A DNA stretch of 64,000 bases, taken from the NCBI RefSeq assembly GCF_900113735.1, contig NZ_FOQM01000025.1, forward strand, positions 1 to 64,000, in the 5' to 3' direction. Source of the DNA: Bradyrhizobium sp. Gha. GTDB taxonomy: Bacteria; Pseudomonadota; Alphaproteobacteria; Rhizobiales; Xanthobacteraceae. Under the pieces are notes generated by a model. It saw only the letters and a list, made by a program, of their open reading frames with translations, was not told the DNA's origin and did no database searches. Made by a program: the position numbers and the translations under genes. Positions within the stretch are counted from its first letter, which is position 1; every line of letters starts with the position of its first letter. Below, piece by piece: positions 36,613 to 46,745 of the stretch.

Positions 36613-37533
36613 ATGACAAAGGCGAGATACTTCGAGGTCGGGGTGGACTGCCTCGAAATTATTGCGGTGTTGCTTGCGCTCCTGTTGGCGGTATTCGTCT
36701 CCATCTGGGCCGGCCTTCTTCTGCTCGGAGTGCTCCTCCTGGGATTGGTCTCGCTGATCTGCAACTATGATGCCTGGATCGTGCGACGCCTGTCGACGCT
36801 GGAAAATCCGCTGATACTACCGTTGTGCAAAACTGGATTCGGTGGCAGGCACCGGCGAATGCTGAGGCTACTGCCGTCAGAGCCGCGATGCAGATTCTGC
36901 ATGGTGCCGTTCGGTGGCCTCGGCAAAGTGTTCGGCATCAGGCCGTCGCCGCCCAACCCAAACTACTGCCGGAGCTGCTTTGAGGCCCTGCCGACAACAA
37001 CTCACGAGCTGGAAGTCGGAGTGCTTTTCGCTGATCTACGTGGGTTCACCGCGTGGTCTGAGACCCACAGCTCGAGCGCCGCCGCTGACTTGGTGAGCCG
37101 CTTCTACGATAGAGCTAATCGGGTGCTTACCACCGATGACGCCTTGGTTGACTTCATCGGCGACCAAGTCATGGCTATCTACCTTGTCGATATGCCCTCG
37201 CTCGGCGCGCGAACGGCGGACATCATGGTCGCAGCCACGAGACGGCTGATCAACGCGGAGGGGAGGGGCACCGATTCGCTGCCGGTTGGTGTCGGAATCC
37301 ACATGGGCAAGGCGCAAGTCGGATCCCTGGCCGCTGGAGCATCGAAGAATTTTACTGCTATCGGGGACGTGGTGAACACGGCTGCACGCCTTCAGAGTGC
37401 GGCCAACGCCAATGAGATTCTGGTCTCCGAGACGGTTTACGACGCGCTTTCTGAGAGGAAGGCGCGAGCAGACCGCACCACTTTGGAACTGAAGGGAAAG
37501 GCCGAGCGACTGACCGCTTTCATCTTACACTAG
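36613..37533 (+). CDS. Membrane-anchored class III adenylate/guanylate cyclase with CxxC knuckle
   Basis: This 306-aa protein has an AGGTGG site. Two close membrane helices (residues 13-50) lead to a cytoplasmic CRFCMVPF ... YCRSC segment with Cys93, Cys96, Cys119 and Cys122, a probable zinc site. The cyclase homology domain has metal aspartates Asp141 (LFADLRGFTAWSE) and Asp184 (FIGDQVMAIY), purine-site Asp252 (AIGDVVNTAARL), Asn255 and Arg259. The lysine normally preceding FIGD, which selects adenine, is Asp180 here, so nucleotide preference or even activity is uncertain. No phosphodiesterase or cAMP receptor gene is adjacent. Confidence 0.88.
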   Translation: MTKARYFEVGVDCLEIIAVLLALLLAVFVSIWAGLLLLGVLLLGLVSLICNYDAWIVRRLSTLENPLILPLCKTGFGGRHRRMLRLLPSEPRCRFCMVPFGGLGKVFGIRPSPPNPNYCRSCFEALPTTTHELEVGVLFADLRGFTAWSETHSSSAAADLVSRFYDRANRVLTTDDALVDFIGDQVMAIYLVDMPSLGARTADIMVAATRRLINAEGRGTDSLPVGVGIHMGKAQVGSLAAGASKNFTAIGDVVNTAARLQSAANANEILVSETVYDALSERKARADRTTLELKGKAERLTAFILH

Positions 37534-37841
37534 GGGCATCACTTTGCCGGGCCATAACGCCGCGTGGCTGCAGCGAAGCTGCTCAGTCACCGGCTGCGCG
37601 TTTGATTGCCCGCCCCAAGCGATTAAATCAGATATTGTGATGGCGTTGTAGCGGCGGGATTGGTTTCATGCAGACGCGTCACCGCCTGATTTGCCTCCGC
37701 GTCGCGTCCGAGAACGGCGGAAGCAGATGCGAGGTAGAATTAAGCCAAAAGATGCGAGAGGTTGTAAGTTGAGCTTGCCTTCCTGCGGGTCTCATATTTG
37801 CCCGCAGTGTCTGGATGGCCAGTCTGCGGCAGCCCAGCTTG
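37534..37841. other. Intergenic stretch, nothing recognised
   Basis: About 310 bases between the cyclase gene and the convergent thioesterase-like pseudogene. Confidence 0.3.
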
Positions 37842-38241
37842 CTATTTCAATCCAAGCTGCACCTGTCGATCAACGACGACCCAGGTAGCCCGGCCAAGTG
37901 CAAGCAGGTTCTTCTCTTCACCAAATAGCGCAGCTTCAGTGATAAGACGGCGGCCTTCACTACCAACTTTCCAGGATGTCACCACACATCGCTCACCCGG
38001 ACGTGGCCGCCCATCGACGCGCACGGAAAAGACGCCCGAGCAAGATTGGTAAGACAGCGAAGCTGCCAGTTTCGGGATCGTACTGAGATACGTAGCCAGT
38101 CGGACAATCCAGCGCAGACCACACAAACTCGGGCGCAATCAGGCCGTCAGCGGCGATGAGCGTCTGGTATCCAGGGTACGGCGAATACTGCGCTGCGGTT
38201 CTGCCGCACCAGCGGCCAACGCTGCGGAATCCTGTTTTCAC
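37842..38241 (-). pseudogene. Thioesterase/hotdog-like conserved protein, frameshifted
   Basis: The 5' part reads LIAPEFVWSALDCPTGYVSQ then YDPETGSFAVLPILLGR. At about 38030 the frame shifts and continues FSVRVDGRPRPGERCVVTSW, KVGSEGRRLITEAALFGEEK and NLLALGRATWVVVDRQVQLG to the stop. The joined product is the C-terminal part of a hotdog-fold protein family often annotated as thioesterase-like. The N-terminal third before LIAPE looks degenerate. Confidence 0.7.
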
Positions 38242-38293
38242 GGCCTGAATGTGTTGCTAGTCTTCCGGCTCGCAGTCTGTCCGGGAGGCCATG

Positions 38294-38497
38294 ATGAGAT
38301 GGTTTGACTGGCTGTTCGGTAGCGCGTCCCAGCCTACAAAAGGGCTCTTCGCGAAGTTTCGACGGAAATCGCGGGCTCCTACCGATCCTGATCTCCTGAA
38401 GATCGCCAAGGATCGGAAGGGACATCTCTCACGCAGAGCCGTCCGGGACGAATACAATAGGCTCGTCGTAGAGAAATACGCTCACGACAAGGCGTGA
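38294..38497 (+). CDS. Small basic hypothetical protein (67 aa)
   Basis: A GGGAGG site lies five bases before the second of two adjacent ATGs, which I use. The product (MRWFDWLFGSASQPTKGLFA, KFRRKSRAPTDPDLLKIAKD, DEYNRLVVEKYAHDKA) has an aromatic N-terminal amphipathic stretch and a basic helical body. No known domain. Confidence 0.5.
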   Translation: MRWFDWLFGSASQPTKGLFAKFRRKSRAPTDPDLLKIAKDRKGHLSRRAVRDEYNRLVVEKYAHDKA

Positions 38498-38607
38498 CCA
38501 TCCAAGTTACGCGCGCTCGCCGCATATCAGAGCAAGCTCGATGCGGCAACATCAAGCATCCGCCGCAAGAATGAGCCACGCGCGGCAATGCGCACGCGAC
38601 CGGTGCA

Positions 38608-39030
38608 TTAGGCGGCGCGGGTGAGCGAGCGCCGCTTGTGACGGAGGTAGCGCGTGATCTCCGGCAACGTCATCGCATTCAAGATCCTGTCGCCGGGGAC
38701 GCCGCCCTTGCGAGTCATCTCGACGCCCCAGTGCATGTGGTCGAGCTCGGGAATCGAGTGCGCGTCCGGATTGATGCTCATCATGCAGCCGAACTCAAGC
38801 CGCCTGGTGCCATCGCCAATCGAGAACGAGCCGCCATGGATGGCCATTGATCTCGACGGCGACGTCGTGCTTCGCGCAGGCGCGAAGAACCTTCTGGACG
38901 TCGATTTCGTAGCCTGGCCGCCGCTGAAGCTGCCGCCCGGACATGTGGCCGATGATCGTCTTGTGACGATTGGAAATGGCCCGAAGCAGGCGCTGCGTCT
39001 GCGCCTTCCGAAGGGATTCCGCGCCTACTT
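38608..39030 (-). pseudogene. PolX-type DNA polymerase, C-terminal PHP-domain remnant
   Basis: The first frame gives RLLRAISNRHKTIIGHMSGR, QLQRRPGYEIDVQKVLRACA and KHDVAVEINGHPWRLVLDWR, the metal-binding end of the PHP domain of bacterial family X polymerases. After a one-base shift near 38791, the second frame supplies LEFGCMMSINPDAHSIPELD, HMHWGVEMTRKGGVPGDRIL and NAMTLPEITRYLRH, the normal C-terminus. The polymerase domain (about 400 residues) is missing, so only a non-functional tail remains. Confidence 0.8.
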
Positions 39031-39236
39031 ATCTTCAGATCACGCACATTGAAAACGTGAGAGTGGCGGACCTGTACGCGGGAGATGAGCAGTTTAGGAA
39101 GCTGGGGCCGGAGCTGGGCTCTTCTGCAGCGCTTTGGCTTAAAGGCACCAACCCATTGAAATCGTAACTACGACCTCCGAGCGCGGCAATGCGGGTGATT
39201 GGGGATTGCGCGGCAAAAGCGCCGTCGTTCCGATCA

Positions 39237-40283
39237 TCAGCTGCTTTGCCGATGTAGCAGGGTGAAGCGCGTGTCGATGACGGCTTGTTCCGATTCGGCA
39301 CCAGAGTGCGCGAGCCGCGTGATGATCAGTCGCGCAGCTTCCTTCCCGATGAGGTCGCCGGGCGGGCGGATCGTCGTCAATGACGGATTTGCGGCCGCGC
39401 TGAAGCTCAAATCGCCGAAGCCCATCACCGACAGGCGCTCGGGGATCGCAATGCCAGAGCGCTGACATTCGAAGATCACGCCAAGTGCGATATGGTCGTT
39501 AGAGCAGGCGATCCCATCGACGTTTGGAAAGCGATGCACGGCCTCGCCGAGCAGCATGGCGCCAACTTCGGCGCTCGCTGGTGCAGGGTGCTGGATGACC
39601 TCTGCCGTGACGTCAGGTGCATTTCGCGCCGCTTCGACGAAGCCTTGGGCGCGCCGAGCCGCGCGGCGATCCTCATGCAGGCGGGCGCCGAGAAACAATA
39701 ATCGCTTGCGCCCGCGTTGAAGAAGATGCGACGCAGCGGCATGACCGACCTGGTCATGGTGAAAACCGACCGCCATGTCCATGGTCGGGGAACCAAGCTC
39801 CCAGATTTCGACAATCGGCACCTTGCTGTCGCGGAGCAGTCTGCGCGTTGCGGCGCTGTGAGAAAGGCCAGTCAAGACGACAGCGGCAGGGGCCCAGGCG
39901 AGGGCGGTGCGGACGAGATTCTCCTCGTCGTGTTCCCTGTACTCAGTGTGACTGAGCATCACCTGCAGCCGCTGCTTGCTGAGCTCTTCCTGCAGGGCCG
40001 CGACGGTCTCGGCAAAGAACGCATTGCGGACGGATGGCACGATGATGCTCACGACGCGCGACGAGGCGGCTGCCAAGCCACCAGCCATCAGGTTCGGCAC
40101 GTAGTCGAGCGCTTCGATGGCGCGTGCGATCGCCTCGCTCGCCGACGCCGAGACCGCATCGGGCTTTCTAAAATAGAGGGACACCGTGGAAGGCGACAGC
40201 TCTGCGCGCGCCGCCACATCCTTGATCGTAACCCGTTGCATCTTGCGACGGGTGCGTAGGGGCTTTGATGCGGCCATTGTCAT
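39237..40283 (-). CDS. LacI family transcriptional regulator of the sulfoquinovoside locus
   Basis: A 348-aa repressor-type protein. Residues 18-60 are the LacI helix-turn-helix and hinge helix (VTIKDVAARAELSPSTVSLY, EALDYVPNLMAGGLAAASSR). The rest is a periplasmic-binding-protein-like effector domain (VVSIIVPSVRNAFFAETVAA ... LTTIRPPGDLIGKEAARLI). ATGs at 40283, 40277 and 40241 are all possible. It is divergent from the transporter/SQase operon, and two palindromic operators lie in the shared 231-bp region. One of them sits 12 bases upstream of its own start, so autoregulation is likely. The effector is probably a sulfoquinovose-derived sugar (inference). Confidence 0.92.
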   Translation of the reverse strand: MTMAASKPLRTRRKMQRVTIKDVAARAELSPSTVSLYFRKPDAVSASASEAIARAIEALDYVPNLMAGGLAAASSRVVSIIVPSVRNAFFAETVAALQEELSKQRLQVMLSHTEYREHDEENLVRTALAWAPAAVVLTGLSHSAATRRLLRDSKVPIVEIWELGSPTMDMAVGFHHDQVGHAAASHLLQRGRKRLLFLGARLHEDRRAARRAQGFVEAARNAPDVTAEVIQHPAPASAEVGAMLLGEAVHRFPNVDGIACSNDHIALGVIFECQRSGIAIPERLSVMGFGDLSFSAAANPSLTTIRPPGDLIGKEAARLIITRLAHSGAESEQAVIDTRFTLLHRQSS

Positions 40284-40294
40284 GGTGGCTCAGT

Positions 40295-40310
40295 ATAATA
40301 GCGCTATTAT
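40295..40310. promoter_or_regulatory. LacI-type operator 1
   Basis: ATAATAGCGCTATTAT is a perfect 16-bp palindrome, centred on the CG of GCGC as in LacI/GalR operators. It is immediately upstream of the regulator start. It shares the core TAGCGCTA with a second site at 40451-40466. Confidence 0.75.
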
Positions 40311-40450
40311 GTATCTGAAGCTCTGAAAGGCTACAACCGCATTCTGTTTATCGAGCGAAATCGTTTATTTTGTTCAGCTAGATAAGATAGTACTCCAGTC
40401 TTCATCCGCAGGATCCCGAGCCGGTGCGGCTCAATCATTGATTTCTAGAA

Positions 40451-40466
40451 ATCGTAGCGCTACTAT
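40451..40466. promoter_or_regulatory. LacI-type operator 2
   Basis: ATCGTAGCGCTACTAT matches operator 1 at 12 of 16 positions, with a perfect GTAGCGCTAC core. It lies 48 bases before the first gene of the transport operon, a promoter-proximal position suited to repression. The two sites are 156 bases apart, close to 15 helical turns, allowing loop formation. Confidence 0.75.
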
Positions 40467-40514
40467 GAAACATCACGACGGCTGCAAGAACCGTCGGGAC
40501 GGGAGAACGGGCTC

Positions 40515-41588
<1,074 letters not shown>

Positions 41589-41660
41589 AGAGCGCGCAGC
41601 GAAACCAACAGCAGGCCAGTCAAGCCGCAACAAAGCGGCGATTTTTTCCGGGAGGACGGC

Positions 41661-42902
41661 ATGAGTTCAGAGCGCATTTCAAGGCTGGCGGGATTGATGC
41701 TCGCGTGTGCAGCGACCGCATTCGCAACCAGTTCATCCGCCGATACCAATTTGAAGGTCTTCGTCACTAGCCAAGGGCAGCCCGCTATCTGGCGCACGCT
41801 GCTCGATCAGTATGAAGCGCGCAATCCGGGCATCAAGGTCGGTATCGAGCTGGGCGGTACGACCTCCGACATGCAAGCCCAGTATCTCAACACGGTGCTC
41901 ACAGCGAAGGACTCTTCACTCGACGTGTTGATGCTCGACGTTATCCGTCCGGCACAGTTTGCGGCAGCGGGCTGGACCAGCCCGGTCGCAACCGACATGT
42001 CTTCCTATCTGCGTGCCTATGCCGAGGCGAACACGATCGACGGCAAGGTGGTGGCGCTGCCCGCCTTTGCGGATTCCATGTTCCTTTATTATCGCAAGGA
42101 CCTGCTGGACAAATATGGGCTCCAGCCGCCAAAAACCTGGGACGAGCTCGCGGACGCCGCGAAGAAGGTTGCGGACGGCGAGAAGAATCCGAACTTGCAG
42201 GGGCTGTCGTTCCAGGGCAAGGCGATCGAAGGCGCGGTCTGCACCTTCCTCGTGCCGTACTGGAGTCAAGGCAAGGTGGTGACCAAGGACGGCAAGCTCG
42301 ATTTCGATCGCGAGGCGGCGACCAAATCGCTCGCGCTCTGGAAGGGCTTTGCCGACAGCGGTGTTGCCAAGAAGAACATTGCCGAGGTCGCGACCGACGA
42401 TACGCGCAAGGAATTCCAGGCCGGCAACGTCCTATTCGCGGTGAACTGGGCCTATGCATGGGCGATGTCGCAGGGCGCCGAGTCCGCGGTATCAGGCAAG
42501 GTCGGCGTCGCACGGCTTCCGGCAATCAAGGGCGGCGAACAGGCGACCTGCCTTGGCGGCTGGGAGTGGAGCGTTTCCGCTTTTTCCAAGCATCAAGACG
42601 AGGCGAAGAAGCTGATTGAATATCTGTCGAGTCCCGAAGTTTCCAAATACGTGGCCATCAACGGCTCGCTGCTGCCGACCTACGGCAAGCTCTACAAGGA
42701 CGCCGACGTGACCAAGGCGGTGCCCTGGTTCGCCGAGGCGCAAGCCATCGTCGAGACGGCAAAGCCGCGGCCGGTGACGCCGCGCTACAACGAGGTCAGT
42801 GAAGCGATCCGGACCACGGTCAATGCGGTGCTCGCGGGTGCGACCACTCCGGCGGACGGCGCCGCCCAGATCGAGGCCCGGCTGAAGCGGATCATCCGCT
42901 AA
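41661..42902 (+). CDS. smoF: Sulfoquinovosyl glycerol-binding protein of ABC transporter (SmoF-like)
   Basis: This 413-aa extracytoplasmic sugar-binding protein has a GGGAGGA site and a signal peptide (LAGLMLACAATAFATSSSA). The mature chain begins LKVFVTSQGQPAIWRTLLDQ. It has blocks closely like Agrobacterium SmoF as I recall it: MQAQYLNTVLTAKDSSLDVL, MLDVIRPAQFAAAGWTS, VALPAFADSMFLYYRKDLLD, NIAEVATDDTRKEFQAGNVL and ARPVTPRYNEVSEAIRTTVN. SmoF binds sulfoquinovosyl glycerol, the product of plant and cyanobacterial sulfolipid turnover. The match runs over the full length, so the same ligand is likely, though binding residues were not checked against a structure. Confidence 0.85.
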   Translation: MSSERISRLAGLMLACAATAFATSSSADTNLKVFVTSQGQPAIWRTLLDQYEARNPGIKVGIELGGTTSDMQAQYLNTVLTAKDSSLDVLMLDVIRPAQFAAAGWTSPVATDMSSYLRAYAEANTIDGKVVALPAFADSMFLYYRKDLLDKYGLQPPKTWDELADAAKKVADGEKNPNLQGLSFQGKAIEGAVCTFLVPYWSQGKVVTKDGKLDFDREAATKSLALWKGFADSGVAKKNIAEVATDDTRKEFQAGNVLFAVNWAYAWAMSQGAESAVSGKVGVARLPAIKGGEQATCLGGWEWSVSAFSKHQDEAKKLIEYLSSPEVSKYVAINGSLLPTYGKLYKDADVTKAVPWFAEAQAIVETAKPRPVTPRYNEVSEAIRTTVNAVLAGATTPADGAAQIEARLKRIIR

Positions 42903-42931
42903 GGCGCGTATTGCAATCCGGATCAGACCTG

Positions 42932-43879
42932 ATGACAACGACATCGACGTTCAAAAGCGAGGCCGATCGCCCCGTCGTGCGGCGTCCGTGGCTGTCGCGC
43001 TGGTCCGATCCTGATGACACTACGCTTGCCGTGATACTTTTGGCGCCCGCAGCAATCCTGCTCGGCGTGATGATCGTCTATCCGGTGGGCCGGCTGATCT
43101 ACACGAGCTTTCTCGACCTGTCCCTGACGTCGGGCCTGCCGGCGCGGTTCGCAGGGCTCGGGAACTTCAAGCAGATGCCTGATGATCCGGTGTTCTGGCA
43201 GGCGACCTGGAACACGGTGCTGATCACGCTCATCACCGTGCCCGGCTCGCTCGTTGTCGGGTTCGCACTCGCGCTGCTCGCCAATCTGCCGTTCCAAATG
43301 AAATGGCCGGTGAGGCTCTCCCTGCTGATCCCCTGGGCGCTGCCGCTCTCCTTTGCCGGTCTGATCTTCGGCTGGTTCTTCCATTCCGAGTACGGCGTCG
43401 TCAACGATGTGCTGCACCGGATCGGCCTGCCCGGCGTGATCTGGTTCAACTCGCCGCGGCTCGCCTTCGCCGCGATCTGCCTTGCCATCATCTGGAAGGC
43501 CTCGTCCTTCATGGCGATGATCATTCTCGCAGGCCTGCAAACCATTCCGCGTTCACTTTACGAGGCCGCCGACGTCGACGGCGCTGGGCGCGTGCGTCGG
43601 TTCTTCGAGATCACGCTGCCGCTGCTCAAGCCGACGATCGTCGTCGCGTTGATCTTCCGCACCATTACCGCACTGCAGACCTTCGACATTCCCTACATGA
43701 TGACGGGCGGGGGGCCGGGTACCGAAACCGCGACGCTCGCCATGTACATTCATCAGAACACCGTGTCGTTCCTCGATCTCGGCTACGGATCGGCGCTCGC
43801 AGTGGTGATGTTCGGCCTGTCGATGCTGGTCACCGCGCTTTACCTGCGCATGATCCGCGGCAACGGGGCCGCATCATGA
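42932..43879 (+). CDS. smoE: ABC sugar transporter permease 1 (MalF type) of the sulfoquinovosyl glycoside importer
   Basis: A 315-aa six-helix permease. The start at 42932 is the ATG nearest the family N-terminus; an upstream TTG gives only seven more residues. Membrane helices begin at AVILLAPAAILLGVMIVYPV. The cytoplasmic EAA loop is SLYEAADVDGAGRVRRFFEI then TLPLLKPTIVVALIFRTITA. It follows the binding-protein gene by 29 bases and overlaps the next permease in ATGA. The smoE versus smoG label for the two permeases follows gene order by analogy and could be swapped. Confidence 0.85.
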   Translation: MTTTSTFKSEADRPVVRRPWLSRWSDPDDTTLAVILLAPAAILLGVMIVYPVGRLIYTSFLDLSLTSGLPARFAGLGNFKQMPDDPVFWQATWNTVLITLITVPGSLVVGFALALLANLPFQMKWPVRLSLLIPWALPLSFAGLIFGWFFHSEYGVVNDVLHRIGLPGVIWFNSPRLAFAAICLAIIWKASSFMAMIILAGLQTIPRSLYEAADVDGAGRVRRFFEITLPLLKPTIVVALIFRTITALQTFDIPYMMTGGGPGTETATLAMYIHQNTVSFLDLGYGSALAVVMFGLSMLVTALYLRMIRGNGAAS

Positions 43880-44730
43880 GCACGGCTGTCGCCTCCACGT
43901 TCGACTCGGCTCTCTCAGGCAAGCCGCTGCGGGCCATCGCCGCGTTCATTCTCATCGTCAATGGCCTGTTTCCGGCTCTGTGGATCCTGCTGACCTCGTT
44001 CAAGACCGAGGCCGAGCTCACACAAAAGCCGATCACATGGCTGCCGCAGGCAGCGACGCTGCGAAACTACTTCCAGGCGTTCTCCGATCAGCCGCTGCTC
44101 ACCTTCCTGTTCAACAGCTTCATGGTCGCGCTGCTCTCGACCGCGCTCACGCTGCTGGTCTCGGTGCTCGCGGCCTATGCGCTCGCGCGGCTGAACTTGC
44201 GGTTCAGGGGACTGATCATGTCCGTCATCATCGCGGTCTCGACTTTTCCCCTGGTGACGCTGCTGGTTCCCCTGTTCGAGACCATGCGCGCGCTCAATTT
44301 GCTGAACTCGTGGACAGCATTGATCCTGCCCTACACCGTGCTGAGCCTGCCCGTATGCACCCTGGTGCTGACGTCCTTCTTCGAAGGCATTCCGCGCGAT
44401 CTGGAAAACGCCGCCATGATCGATGGCTGCACGCGGTTTGGTGCGCTGTTCAGGGTGGTTGTGCCGCTGTCGGCGCCCGGCGTCTTCACGGCCGGCATCC
44501 TCGCCTTCGTCAACGCCTGGGACGAATTCTTGCTGGCCCTGTCGTTTAACTCCAATCCCGGATTGCGGACACTGCCGGTCGGTATTCAGCTCTATCAGGG
44601 TGAGTTTGCGTTTCCCTGGCCGGTGATCTCGGCGGCGCTCGTCGTCGGGATCGTCCCCGTCGCGATCCTGATCATGATCTTCCAGGAGCGTGTCGTCTCG
44701 GGGTTGACCGCAGGTGGCATCAAGGGCTGA
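43876..44730 (+). CDS. smoG: ABC sugar transporter permease 2 (MalG type) of the sulfoquinovosyl glycoside importer
   Basis: A 284-aa permease beginning at the ATGA overlap with permease 1. Features are helix 1 at AIAAFILIVNGLFPALWILL, the post-helix TSFKTEAELTQKPITWLPQA typical of MalG proteins, and the EAA loop GIPRDLENAAMIDGCTRFGA then LFRVVVPLSAPGVFTAG. It ends LTAGGIKG, the usual family C-terminus. It forms the channel with permease 1. The glycosidase gene follows after 17 bases. Confidence 0.87.
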   Translation: MSTAVASTFDSALSGKPLRAIAAFILIVNGLFPALWILLTSFKTEAELTQKPITWLPQAATLRNYFQAFSDQPLLTFLFNSFMVALLSTALTLLVSVLAAYALARLNLRFRGLIMSVIIAVSTFPLVTLLVPLFETMRALNLLNSWTALILPYTVLSLPVCTLVLTSFFEGIPRDLENAAMIDGCTRFGALFRVVVPLSAPGVFTAGILAFVNAWDEFLLALSFNSNPGLRTLPVGIQLYQGEFAFPWPVISAALVVGIVPVAILIMIFQERVVSGLTAGGIKG

Positions 44731-44747
44731 CGGAAAGACCGAGAGGA

Positions 44748-46745
44748 ATGCACTTGAAACTCGAGACGACCCCGTCTGGCTTTGCGCTATCGATCTCGGG
44801 CCGCCAGATTCTCGCCCACAGTGCCGCGGCGCCATGTTTTTTCGTCGGCCGAGGCAACGACAGCATCGAAATGCACCGCGGCCGCTTCGCGATCGAGGAT
44901 CGCCTGGCCGAACGCTGTCCGCTCGCGCATGCCGAGATCGACGGTAACACGATCATGCTGTCCTCGGCCAAGGGGCAGCCTGCTCGCCTCGCGGTGACGC
45001 TTGAGGGCGATGCGCTGAAGCTGCGATCGCTCGATCCCTCTGTGAACCGGTTCTGGCTGCGTGTCGTGGCCAACCGTAACGAGCATGTCTGGGGTGGCGG
45101 TGAGCAATTCTCCTATTTTGATCTGCGTGGACGACGGTTTCCGTTATGGAGTTCGGAGCCGGGCGTCGGGCGCGACAAGACCACCGAGATCACCTTCAAG
45201 GCCGACGCGGTGGGCCACGCCGGCGGCGACTACTATCACACGAACTATCCGCAACCGACCTACATCTCCTCGGCGCGTTATGCGCTACACGTCGAGACGT
45301 CAGCCTACAGCGTGTTCGATTTTCGCGAGGACGGGTTTCACGAGATCGAGGCCTGGTCCGTTCCTGAACGCATCGAGCTATTTGCGGCGCCATCGTTTGT
45401 CGCGCTGGTGGAGATGCTGTCCGCGCGATTCGGCCGTCAACCGCCGCTTCCAGAGTGGATTTACAATGGCGCGATCGTCGGCCTGAAGGACGGCGCGAAC
45501 TCGTTCGCTCGCCTCGCGAAGATGCGTGCGGCCGGCGTCAAGGTTTCCAGTCTCTGGTGCGAGGATTGGGTCGGAATTCGGCCGACCGCCTTTGGCGCGC
45601 GACTGTTCTGGGATTGGAAGGCCAACGAGACGCGTTATCCGGGCCTGCGGCAGCGCATCGCCGAATTGAACGATCAAGGCATCCGCTTTCTCGGTTACGT
45701 GAACCCGTATCTCTGCAACGATGGCGTCCTATTCGAGGAGGCCGAAAATGCCGGATTCTTCGTCAAGGACGCCTCGGGACAAACGGCCCTGATCGATTTC
45801 GGCGAGTTCCACTGCGGCACCGTCGATTTCACCAATCCGGATGCCGCGGCGTGGTTCTCCGAGGAAATCATCGGCAAGAGGATGCTCGACTACGGCCTGT
45901 CCGGCTGGATGGCAGATTTCGGTGAGTATCTGCCGGTTGACGTACGTCTCGCCAGCGGCATCGATGCAAGACTTGCGCATAACCTCTGGCCGACGCTGTG
46001 GGCCGAAGTGAATGCGAATGCTGTGGCGAGCCGCGGCCGCACCGGCGAGGCCGTGTTCTTCATGCGGTCCGGCTTCACGGGTGTGCAGAAGTGGTGCCCG
46101 TGGCTCTGGGCCGGCGATCAATCGGTCGACTTTTCCAGGCATGACGGGCTGGTCACGGTGATCTGCGCCGCCCTGTCGTCGGGATTGCTCGGCAACGCGT
46201 TTCACCATTCCGACATCGGCGGCTACACTAGCCTGTTTGGCAATTTGCGCACGCCCGAGCTGGTGATGCGTTGGAGCGAGATGGCAGCCTTCACGCCCGT
46301 CATGCGCAGCCACGAAGGCAACAGGCCTCGTGACAATCTGCAGCTCGACGGCGATCCGGCGGTTCTCGAGCATTTTGCCAGGATGACCGCGATCTACGTT
46401 CACCTCTCGCCTTATCTCAGGACGTTGTCGCTGGAAGCTGCGCGCCGGGGCCTTCCAGTGCAACGTCCGCTGTTTCTTCATCACGAAGACGATCGGCGAA
46501 CCTACGGCATTCAGGATTGCTACCTTTATGGCCGCGATCTGCTCGTCGCGCCCGTCTGGCAGGCGGGCCAGGATCAGCGGAGCCTCTACCTTCCGTCAGG
46601 GACCGATTGGACTCATGTGTGGACCGGCCAGTCATTTGCCGGTGGGCACGAGACATCGGTCGCCGCGCCGTTGGGGCGACCACCGGCGTTCTATCGGGCG
46701 GACAGCGAATTCGAGGCGCTCTTTGCGGGATTGCGCCGGGTGTAG
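44748..46745 (+). CDS. smoI: Sulfoquinovosidase (GH31, YihQ/SmoI type)
   Basis: This 665-aa enzyme should hydrolyse alpha-sulfoquinovosides such as sulfoquinovosyl glycerol to sulfoquinovose and the aglycone. The GH31 nucleophile is Asp390 (SGWMADFGEYLP) and the acid/base is Asp457 (WAGDQSVDFS). Residues that hold the sulfonate in E. coli YihQ (Arg301, Trp304, Tyr508) appear as Arg285 and Trp288 (FGARLFWDWKAN) and Tyr493 (HHSDIGGYTSLF). Other shared blocks are EDWVGIRPTAFG, PVMRSHEGNRPRDN and PPAFYRADSEFEALF. There is no signal peptide, so it acts in the cytoplasm after uptake. It is the last gene of the operon; length matches the family. These residues separate it from ordinary GH31 alpha-glucosidases. 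Confidence 0.93.
   Translation: MHLKLETTPSGFALSISGRQILAHSAAAPCFFVGRGNDSIEMHRGRFAIEDRLAERCPLAHAEIDGNTIMLSSAKGQPARLAVTLEGDALKLRSLDPSVNRFWLRVVANRNEHVWGGGEQFSYFDLRGRRFPLWSSEPGVGRDKTTEITFKADAVGHAGGDYYHTNYPQPTYISSARYALHVETSAYSVFDFREDGFHEIEAWSVPERIELFAAPSFVALVEMLSARFGRQPPLPEWIYNGAIVGLKDGANSFARLAKMRAAGVKVSSLWCEDWVGIRPTAFGARLFWDWKANETRYPGLRQRIAELNDQGIRFLGYVNPYLCNDGVLFEEAENAGFFVKDASGQTALIDFGEFHCGTVDFTNPDAAAWFSEEIIGKRMLDYGLSGWMADFGEYLPVDVRLASGIDARLAHNLWPTLWAEVNANAVASRGRTGEAVFFMRSGFTGVQKWCPWLWAGDQSVDFSRHDGLVTVICAALSSGLLGNAFHHSDIGGYTSLFGNLRTPELVMRWSEMAAFTPVMRSHEGNRPRDNLQLDGDPAVLEHFARMTAIYVHLSPYLRTLSLEAARRGLPVQRPLFLHHEDDRRTYGIQDCYLYGRDLLVAPVWQAGQDQRSLYLPSGTDWTHVWTGQSFAGGHETSVAAPLGRPPAFYRADSEFEALFAGLRRV

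Noticed and set aside
44748..46745. Ordinary alpha-glucosidase or alpha-xylosidase
   Set aside because: The Arg-x-x-Trp pair, the GGY tyrosine and overall similarity to YihQ favour a sulfoquinovosidase.
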